A DNA stretch of 64,000 bases, taken from NCBI RefSeq assembly GCF_036324505.1, contig NC_086363.1:8299155-8363154 (forward strand), read 5' to 3'. The notes beneath the pieces were generated by a model. That model saw nothing but the letters and a program-made list of their open reading frames with translations. It was not told the origin of the DNA and ran no database searches. This DNA is from Eleginops maclovinus. Lineage: Eukaryota; Chordata; Actinopteri; Perciformes; Eleginopidae. Position 1 is the stretch's first letter; each line of letters begins with the position of its first letter. The position numbers and the translations under genes are program-made. Positions 54,551 to 64,000 of this stretch are shown piece after piece.

Positions 54551-56639
54551 CAGAAAAGGTCTATATGATGTTGCGTTTTAGTCGATAGTTTCCCATTTAA
54601 ACCAATTTGTCTTGACTTTACAAAAACAATCTTTAAGTGGCGATAAATTAGATGTTTTGTAACAGGCGGTTAGTTATTTTTAAATTCAATGCTGTCTCAA
54701 ACCCTCCTATCAATTCAAATGCTGTATTCTGGTCTCACTTCGTCCTTTCATCTTCTGATCCAGCACGACTCACACAGATCTCCCCGGCCTGCAGGAAGAT
54801 GTTAAACATGTACATTTGCATCCATCTGTGGCTTTGAAGTCACAAGGCATTCTTACATAACATATTAGTGTCTCCTTCAGCGCTGTTTGAGGAGTGCACG
54901 GTGCAGCCTCCACGGGGCTGGCCCAGTCTGTGTGTGTTTGCCACTATTCTCTCCCTACCCACCCCCCCTCCTCGTCTTCATTTGAGGTACTGAGCCATGG
55001 CAGACACCACAGAGGCCCAGATGAGCACAAGCCAAGCTCTTTTTCTTTTTGCTTCTCGTCTCTCTCTTTCTCATTTTCCTCCCACTCCTCATGCTCCTGC
55101 TCCTCAGTTATGGGAGCAGCTGTTGTTTGTTCATTAACTTCTTTTTTGGGAGCAGACATATCCCACAGTGTTGTGCTCATGCAATCACACACATGCACAC
55201 ACCTTGTTTTCTTTATAGCACACCTTTCAATCTGGCTCGATCATGCATACTCAGTATTTGTCTTTCCATCTAATTAGACACATTTAGTTTTCTTTGCCAC
55301 GCAGAGTGTAACACCTAAGAGCGTGGCTTTGTTTGATCAAACAGAAACTCTGAGAAAGAGGAGAAGTGCAGTCAGATAAAAAAAGAATTCCGTACAGGCT
55401 CCAAACGATTTTTCTTTGTGTGATTCAAGGCGAAAAGCAAATGTCAATGTGTCTTTTCAGGCCAAACGCGCTGTGTCTCTCTGATCTTGAAGTACCCCAC
55501 CTTGCCTGTCTCTGCCTCAGATTCATTTGAATAACCCTCTGGTGTGCTTGTAAGTACAACTTCAAAGCTGTGCCAAAATGTCCTCTCCGCATACATGTGA
55601 TTGAAAGTGCCCGGATTCCCTCTTGAGGAAGTGTAAGTGTGATGCATACAGAAACAACAAACAAGTTCCTGTCCCTTCCGATCTGTTTTTATTTAGGTCT
55701 GCACAAAAACTTTGTAAGGACAGAGTGAACTTTCCTCATTGATTGGTGTGCGACTTGTGATTAAAGGGCATGTAACTTCAAAACAGATTTAACCAACACC
55801 ATTAAACTTTGAGCTTATACACAGAAAAGTCAAATTCTCTATAATTGGCCCTGTCAAACAATGTGTGGCCCCTGGAGATCTCATTTACAGCCTGCCAGTT
55901 TTGTATTAAAATGTGATGCTGGTTTAAAACAGCTTCCAATAACGGCTACTGAACAAATATGTGCTGATTGGGCATTTCCTGGTAAAAAAAAACCCACTTA
56001 AAATTAGGTTTGCATGTCTTTCATGCGACTGTGTACTATAGTTAAGACATTAGGACATTATAATACACATGTCACTTCTTTCAGAGTACCATGAAGCCCA
56101 AATCCTGTTTTCCTCTTCATCATTCTAACCTTGAGCTGCTGTACGGTCACTGCTGTATTTTTTAGTATTTCACAAGAAGGTTTTACAAGAGGAAATGCAC
56201 TGGATTTTGTAAACTCTATAAATGCCATTTCCTCCGGGTTTCACTATGAAAAATGACTGAAGACACCCATATAACAGATGACAGATTATATTGTGACAGA
56301 AAAGATGCATTTTGCACTGCAGATATTCATTTGAATGAACTGGCTGCTGAGTGCTCCCACACAGCTCTGACATCTGTTTTGTGTTTATCTGCGCCCTTGC
56401 TCGTCCTCAACTGACCCGGTCCAACCACAGGGAGGAAAAGATTGAGTTTTATCATGAAAACGGATAACAGCAAAATGCCCTCACTACAGGAGAACATCAG
56501 CCTGGTGTTGTGCACGTGCAGGTTTGGGGTTTATATCATTCAAAGGAATAACGGCAGCTCACACTACAGCGTATACTCTCTGCATTTTGGATTAAATGTA
56601 TTATCTCTTTAATTTAAACATGGCATCTATTGCATGTGT

Positions 56640-56865
56640 GTCCGTCCTTGGAGAGGGATCCCTCCTCTGTTGCTCTCCCCCAAGGGTTCTGCCATTTTCC
56701 CCCTGTAACTCTGTGGTTTCATAGAAAGTTTTTCCTTGTACGATGTGAGGGTCCACGGACAGAGGGTGTCGTATTCATAGTCTCTACAAACTGTAAAGTC
56801 CACTGAGACAAATGTAGAATTTGTGATATTGGGCTATATAAATAAACGTTGATTGATTGATTGAG
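56640..56865 (+). mobile_element. 3' tail of a non-LTR retrotransposon or derived SINE
   Basis: Recognisable fish tail sequence includes GAGAGGGATCCCTCCTCTGT, TTTTTCCTTGTACGATGTGA, ACAGAGGGTGTCGTATTC and GTGATATTGGGCTATATAAA, ending in a short GATT tandem repeat (56850-56863). These features fit the 3' end of an L2/Rex-like LINE or a SINE sharing it. No reverse transcriptase precedes it, so this is a 5'-truncated copy. Confidence 0.7.
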
Positions 56866-59800
56866 TTTAAAGAGCAACAAAGGTAAATGACTTTAAATTG
56901 ACCAAAAAAGGACATCACACAACCTACCACACCAAGAGATTGCCATTCGATTTGTTGAAGACAACATAATACATAGTTAGGCAGACCGTCTGGCTTTGAA
57001 GGTATGATACCTGATCACAGTGTGTCACCACTCTACCGTCACAGTGACATATACGTGGTAATAGCAGCTTCTTGTTTCAAATGTGATGGCCCATTGAGTT
57101 AATTGGATTTCAAAACTGATTGGTTGTCAGGCTAATCTCACCCTGTATCACCCTCTTATTTTCCCTAAGTGACCTGCAATGGGACACACCACTGACTTCT
57201 CCTCCTGATCAAAATATGTAGCAGTTTATCATTTTGGTCGGGCATCAGGCAGGACACCCCACAAATGTTAGAAGTTATTCCAGCCCAGTGACTCTGCAAA
57301 GCACAATGCGCCTCAGCTGAAGTCTGACAGGATATGTCTCATTAGTGACAGGAAGTTAGAGTCAAGTGTGTTGCTAATTAGTGTGATGAATAATTGGTAG
57401 AATTTAAGGGGTTGTGTGAAGTGATAAAGCATATTAATTTCAGACAGATATATCTGCATGAAATCATAACCTCTGCAGCACCCTGTATCATAGACAGACC
57501 GAAGGAGTTTAGAAGGAGGAGTGCTGGAGCATTGTTATATTTAATTGGCCAATTAGTATACCTTACCGCTCTGGAGATTGTTACTCAGACTTAAGGTTGA
57601 ACATTTTGTCTGGGAAATGTTTAGCCTGTTGGTAGTTAGCTCGGAGAAGTGCTGAAGGATGCCAGTGACAGCAGAGCCCTGAGGCAGCCCGTGTTCTTGG
57701 TCGGCTCCTCTCAAACTGTCGTGAAAGTGTGCATGCTGAAAGTGAAGAAAAGGTCTTCCTCTGGAGGGAGTAGTAGTACAGACAAGATTGGAGGGGAGTG
57801 AGCTGTTCTGAAAGCTGGATCTGATCCCTGGAGAGAAACCTGATAAGGCCATAAAGACCCAGAACATTACGTAAGCTGCCGTTATTCCCCTATGAACGTC
57901 AACAGGGAGCAGCCGAGATAAGTGGTGGAGAGAAGGGAGTAAAAGGGGCAAAGATGATTTGTTTGAGAATTGGATTTTTATGGCAACGACAAGAGAACAT
58001 TGCTTTTGTGACTGACGAAAAGAGACATGCTTCTCTAGAGATGAAACGCTTTGAGAAAGAAACCACGGGGACCACAGGACACACTTTCCTTTCAATTTTC
58101 TTATTTTCACCTTAAGCCCAGAGGAGTTAAAGAAAACGACTTTGTTCTTGTCCATAGGAATATCATCGAGCTCAGGAATCAGTTGCTAAGTTGTTGCATA
58201 GTGGCAACCATCTACTGGGACGGAATGTGCCGTACGCTGATGACATTCATCAGAACGTGTAATGGATTCATGGTGGGAGACTGAATGTCAAACTGCAGTC
58301 ATGTGCATTAGAATTGCAGCAGTTAAGAGCAGAGTAAAAACGGGCTCCTGCTGAGAAAAGCACAACTATTCAAAATCTGATGGGTATACTGGGTATAAGG
58401 GTCATTTAACTCAACAAAAGCAAATGGTTCTGAACCTGTATCCTGAAAAAGCAGCATGCCATGATTGTTAAGACAGTGACATAAAAATAGAGAGATATAT
58501 GAAGAGGGAAGACGAAAGAAGCAGGGGGTAGGGACGGGAGGAGGACAAATGAAGACTCCAACCTAGAGGTGCGTGAGTGATGGCTGAAGTAATTTGGCCC
58601 AGCACGACAGAAAACACTGTGATGCTATAGGCCTAGACGGCTCTCCTACAGTAAACACTCCAGGAAGTAATAAGCCAACCGTGGTTGTTGATAGGAGGGG
58701 GGGGTGCGCTCAGAGGGAGTGCGACCTTTGGAGGTTAGATATCTCACTCACCTTTGCTGAGCAATAAACTAACGGGGAGGAGAAGAGAGTGTACAAAAAA
58801 TAGGAGTAGGATGAAATAGAGGTGCCGAAAGCAAGAGATAGGGAAGGAGGAGGAGGAGGAGGGAAAAGGGAAGGGAGCAGTGGTGGAAGATGAATATGAC
58901 TAAGAGAAGGGAAAAAGTTTATATGAGGTATAGGCTGGAGGCAACATGGGCTGTATAACCAGAAAAGCGTACTGCAATACAACACATCTTGTCATGCTCT
59001 TGAGCGCCCACTATGTCAGTGTCATCGCTTCCTCCTCACTGTCTATTAGCAACACAGGTACTCCAAATATCTCTTATTATGTGTGCTCTGGAAACTTGTG
59101 GCTTTGCTTTCGTTTGGAAGCTTTTCATGGGAAAACTTCCACAGATACGAGATGATCGTTATCTTATCACAACTCGTTTGCAGGGGAGTGGCCGAGCAAA
59201 CTGCCCACACGACCTCTTCTGCTGACACATGTGTGAAGTGTTACATCCATTTAAGAGCCCCAGGGTTCACCAAAATATCTATTTTGAAAATATTCTTTCA
59301 TAGCCCTATTTTATAATTGTATGAAGATTAAAAATACAGCTTTGTTTTCTAGTACAGTTTTGACTTGAAAAGCTTAGGATTTGGTGTTTTGGAAAATCTA
59401 GGGTCTTATCTTTCCTCTGAACTGCAGCGCTGTTGTGAGTCACACCCAGTGCTTCACCCCCCCAGGGGCCATACAGGAACCCTGTCTGCAGCATGTGGGC
59501 AGTCACACAATCCCCCTACGCAGTCTGTTTTTTGCTTCATGGAAATGTGATTCATATGTCATCAAATCAGTGCTGCTTGTTCTCTGCGTGTCCTGTCAGT
59601 GGATAATTACAGTCCTGTGGTGTTTTCCATTAAATAGACCCTGACACAGGATGGAGTGTGGGTCGCGGTCATCGATCCCAACAGTGTTCAATTAACGGGA
59701 ACAGTATTACATATGGATTTTTAACTGTAAGAAAGCTCTAATTCTCATCCAGACGTCATCTAAAGAATCCCAGCTGTGCTATCTGTAGGATCGATGGAGC

Positions 59801-62800
59801 AGTTATGTGACCGTGCACAGAAGCTGACAGATTATTTTCAACCTGCATGCTCAATGCTTGGGAACTAGTCACCTCTAATGAACAATACGAGCTCTCCATA
59901 AATCGTCTCAGACAAAGCAGATGTGAAAAAGCATTCTCAAACTTCTATAAAAGGCTGTTCAACAATATGTGAAGAGAGGGTCAGATTTCACCAGCTCAGC
60001 GTGGCCAGAGGTCATCCTTTCTGCATCTCTGAACGCTGCTTTTGTTTTTCTTTAGTCGCAGCTTCAAGGCAGAGATAATGTTTGAAGTTGAGGGGGAAAT
60101 GCAGGGCAGGATAAATATTAATGAAGCAAATATATCAGTCATAACTGTATCGAGTTGATACAAGGGAGTATTTTAAAAAGGACATGTGGGTGGTAGTGGG
60201 GATGTTGAGGAAAATGTGTGTTCACAGGAAAGTATAATTACCAGGTGGACTTTTGGGGCTGAAACTATGTGGAATGTTTTTTTTTGGTGGCAGGTGGGGG
60301 AAGAGGAGGATTTGAAATACACCCTTTCCCACGCTACCTGTTTTTCTCTGGCCCAGAAACAAACAATCCAAATGAGTTAATAATAACAGCAGGATTACCT
60401 TATCATTTTATAGAGTCCTGCCATCCCTTCAGAACTAAACCCTTCACCCTGTGCACATTTGTCTTTACTGACTCCACTTACGATACCATCGGTTTTTCCT
60501 CGGATATTATTGCTAAATTTCTCATTTTTTGTAATTTACTTGCACTACACCTAAGCATTAACTCCCCCTTATATTCGCTTCTCTTTTCTTGTCTTTTGCT
60601 CGAGGCCAGGCCCCAGACCAGTCTGCTGTGTGTTTACAACACCATTAGTAATTTTCTTTATTTTCTTCAGGGGTGTTTGGGTTATATTTTCTGTTTGAAA
60701 TTGGGTATGTTGCTCAAGTATTTGTAGTGTTTCATCCTTTCTATCACTACTCTTAAATTTGTCATCTTCCCCGTCATCTAGGTCTAAGTTGTGATGGTCC
60801 ATTATTTTGACCTCAGCTCCAACACTCCTGTGTGTTTTGGTTCACACAGTGGTCCACTACAGCAGGAAGCAACACTTTGTTAGAGCAACAGTCTAATTGG
60901 TGCAGTCACCTAACCTTTTGAAGCCCCGCTCCACCACACCCATCACAGCAGGTGGCGGGCTCATGCGTAATTGAACTCCTATCTCTGCGCGTTGTGGAGG
61001 CGACAGCACCTTCAGAAGCGATCATGTCTCCGACTCCTTTTTATTTTTTAATTCTCTCTACTGTGGCGTACTACGACTACGTGCTGACAGACCACCCACC
61101 ACGGTCATGATCTTCAGTTCCCATGAGGCAGAGCACTTCAAATAGCACTGAGGAGAGGAGGATGGGAGGGGCAGAAGTCTTTGAACACCAGTGAAAGAGC
61201 AGCTTGATAAGAACTCAGAGGGCCCTCAGCAGGCCTCGGGTTTTAAATCCAGTCAACTCAGCGAGTTGATTTTTCGGAAAAATGTAATGCCTGGATATAC
61301 TTTAGCTTGAAAAGTTTGAATTATTTTTTATCCAGTAATTCATTATGAACTTTTAAAGTTTTACTCCTTACAATTAAACCTGTTTTTTTGTTCACACTGT
61401 CTGTATTTTTTCAGCCATAGACATTTGATGGTATTACTGCTATTTTATTTCTACATAATAGTTATTATTGTTTCCTGGGAGGTCATTTGATGTCTTGATC
61501 TCTCTAAATGTTTACTTCTCAGTTTTAGTAATCAACAGCTAATGCAAAAAGAACATTTGCTACTGCCGCTATTTCCCATTCTCACCGTTGGTTTTTACCG
61601 TTAAGCAGACAAAGGAAATGCGATGCTTTTGTTGGATAAGCAGCTGATACGGTCGTGTACACTCTCCAAAGCCACTGTGTTCTCTTGCATAAGGATTAGT
61701 ATCCAAGAGCTTTAGCACAATCTAAAGGCCATCTCCCAAGTGTCTTGTCGACACACAAAAACACAAAAGGCCCTCCAGGATCAATAGCTGATTATCGGGC
61801 AACAGCACCAAGCGCACCCAATCAATTTCAATTTCCCTGCTCAGGAGCTTGCATATGAATTTCAGGATGTCCTTTTCCTCGCTTATGATTACAACGATGT
61901 GACTTGTGGTGTATTATTGGAATCCTGGAAGAAGTTATTAGTGATCGGCGTGACCTTTGACTGCAGTGAATGGCCGCTTTTTCACGTCGGCCGAGGTCAG
62001 CTGTCAATTTAGTGGCTCGCTTATGTGTGCGTTAACAATTTGTAGACTCAGTGACACGCTTTACTTCTTTGACTTTGCTGTGAGCATGGTACTGAAATCC
62101 ATTACGCTCTACTCTACTTGAGTTTTTTTTTTTATTGGATATCTTGATCTTGATCTGTTGTGTCGACGTACTGAATTCAGAGACTAGATTAGTAGGATTC
62201 TCTCCACAGCGTAACAGGCTTGTTGTACTAGCTAATGAGCCCCAAAGAACTAATTGAACCACACTGCCAGTTACTTATATACATACATATCACAATGAGA
62301 GCCCTTATCTCCCCTGGAAGGGTGCTGCCATCCTTACAGGAAGAGGAGTGTCAGTCATAACCCGGGGCACAGGAAGTGACTTCACTAGACGTGGCCTATT
62401 TGTGAGAATTAAAGTGGAATGCTGCAGCTGCATTGATTGTTGTCAGACGCTGTATTTTAGCGGCAAACAGTCTGGATCAGATACAATTGGATGAATCCTA
62501 AGTGATACGACTGCCTCTGAGCTATATAATGGTAGACAGGTCTGCTCGTGGAATTTGGCTCGGTGCGTATTTGTGTATCTGTGTTTATGTGGCCTTGTTT
62601 GTGTTCGCTGCAAAGTTTATTTGCTCGGTTTTTGATCCTGCGATACGGTTGTCAAACTTCATTTAGACGGTACGGCCTCTACTCCCTCTTCACATCGTCT
62701 GAGACTGCAATACTATTCTGCTATGGCCTTTTCTCTTGCAGCTGTTGCTCTTTGATTCCTTTTTATTTTCCCCTTTGGCAGCCTTTTATATTATTTAAAG

Positions 62801-64000
62801 CCATTGTGGTTTATAGAGAGACGCCAAGGTTAAGGTACTTCTTTTATCAAATACATTTGTAAGTTAGTACCTGCTCATCTCTTGGTTGTTTATTTTGTTC
62901 AAACATTTTCTCTTTGTGTGGTGTTTTTTAAATTAATTAATTAATTTGCAATGACCCACTATGAATGAGAAAGTATAACATTAATAACACAATTTAACAG
63001 CTTTTTTTCAAGTTTAAGAACAGTTCATTATTTGATTTGTGGTACACTGCAGTAATGAAAAGCTGCGCAACATCACCTTCATGCCCCTCCTCACGTTAAA
63101 TATTTGTTCTATTACACAAAGTCGACATCACCTGCAACATACATTATGATGTCAAAGATGTCTATACCTAAAACAGCAGCAAATCATGTGCACGCACTCA
63201 CTGTAACAGCAAATCATTGACATCGTATCGCCTCAGAAAGTGTTTGTTGCGAGTGTTTTCGTGAAGCGTCTCCTGTTCACACATCCTGCAGACTCAGACC
63301 GACATTAGCTGGCTGCTAGCTGTGACTGCTACGAGATTAATGAGCAGTGAAGTTGCACACCAGAAAACAATGAGCTAAAAGATGCTCAAGCAATCAATAA
63401 TTAACTGTGGTTAGGTCGCTGCGAGTGAGCTACTTGAAATTAAACATAGCTTTAAAGTTTGTTGTTGAAGCTTCTCTGTGTGATTTCAGGGCCAGGAAGG
63501 CTGTTAGCAACAACAACCACCAAAGCCACATTAACCTCTGAAAACAGGAAAGTAGAGCAACTACAACTGAACGGTTTTTGGCTCAGTTGACTTATACATA
63601 ATGTTTTGGTCCAACTTAAAAAAAAATGCCAGTTCAGTCTCCTTATTTTACCCTGCATGTTAATATTTTAGTTCCCAATTAAATGCCCCAACCCTTCCTT
63701 TACTAACTAGCTTGGGTGCTCACTGGGAATTATAGTCAGTTCTTATCTAAAAATATCTCACACTTGAGTTTCTCTTTTTCTTGTCTTACAGTTTTATTTT
63801 TTTAGTATTATTTATTTATATAGTTTTTCCCGTCTGTCCTTCTCCCGATAGAATTGTTACACCTCACTTCTCGTCATCGTTGCTGCGTCTCACTTGTCTA
63901 TCAGTCAACTCTCCTCTCCTCTTTTTGCCTCAGGGATTGGAAGCGTTACATTGTTTCCCCTGTAATGGTCCTAATCCGCTTAGTTTAGTAATGTAGCCCA

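Noticed and set aside
54894..55277. 127-codon ORF and the opposite Glu/Lys-rich ORF
   Set aside because: Low-complexity CT-rich sequence gives Ser/Phe on one strand and Glu/Lys on the other, with no gene evidence.
57553..58155. 200-codon minus-strand ORF with an LPQGSAV string reminiscent of a reverse transcriptase motif
   Set aside because: No FxDD or other RT motifs nearby and no recognisable domain. A frame of this length is within chance expectation for 64 kb read in six frames.

Overview
This is vertebrate genomic DNA, almost certainly from a percomorph-type teleost fish. The evidence is a densely spliced gene with GT-AG introns, many long (TG)n/(CA)n microsatellites, fish-type Tc1 and hAT DNA transposons, and fish-type non-LTR retrotransposon tails. 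Nothing here is prokaryotic: the longest open frames are transposon or microsatellite readthrough, and the real coding signal is a chain of short exons.

Positions 297-27462 (+ strand) hold 36 consecutive internal exons of the utrophin gene (utrn), encoding about 1,841 codons of the central spectrin-repeat rod. The splice phases join without a break from first to last exon. I call utrophin rather than dystrophin because the peptides match utrophin where the two differ, for example [46 protein letters not shown] and [13 protein letters not shown]. Most exons match the length and phase I recall for human dystrophin exons 20-55, so exons are cross-referenced to dystrophin numbering. The start codon, actin-binding domain, last rod repeats, WW/ZZ domains and stop codon lie outside the window.

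Four things stand out in the exonic part. The dystrophin repeat-15 equivalent is missing, as in mammalian utrophin. A repeat-19 equivalent, which mammalian utrophin lacks, is present. There is an additional in-frame 57-bp exon. Three exons have TG repeats at or next to the 3' splice site.

From 27463 to the end is one intron of more than 36.5 kb, equivalent to dystrophin intron 55. In dystrophin that intron carries the promoter and first exon of Dp116, and mammalian utrophin has a matching short form (G-utrophin/Up113). Here, at 31837-31983, a 49-codon ATG-initiated open segment ends in a donor in exactly the required phase, about 240 bp downstream of a TATA-like box. I interpret it as the first exon of the fish short isoform. 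An 81-bp in-frame candidate exon with good splice sites lies just upstream (31430-31510).

Mobile elements are an intact 340-codon Tc1 transposase element with IR/DR ends (6840-8499), a 600-bp long-TIR element carrying an integrase-like fragment (15290-15889), a 1,251-bp non-autonomous hAT element with a perfect 8-bp target duplication (41536-42786), a Tc1 remnant (54082-54550), a retrotransposon/SINE 3' tail (56640-56865) and a worn fish repeat (51640-52090). I found no other protein-coding gene, tRNA, rRNA or CRISPR array.
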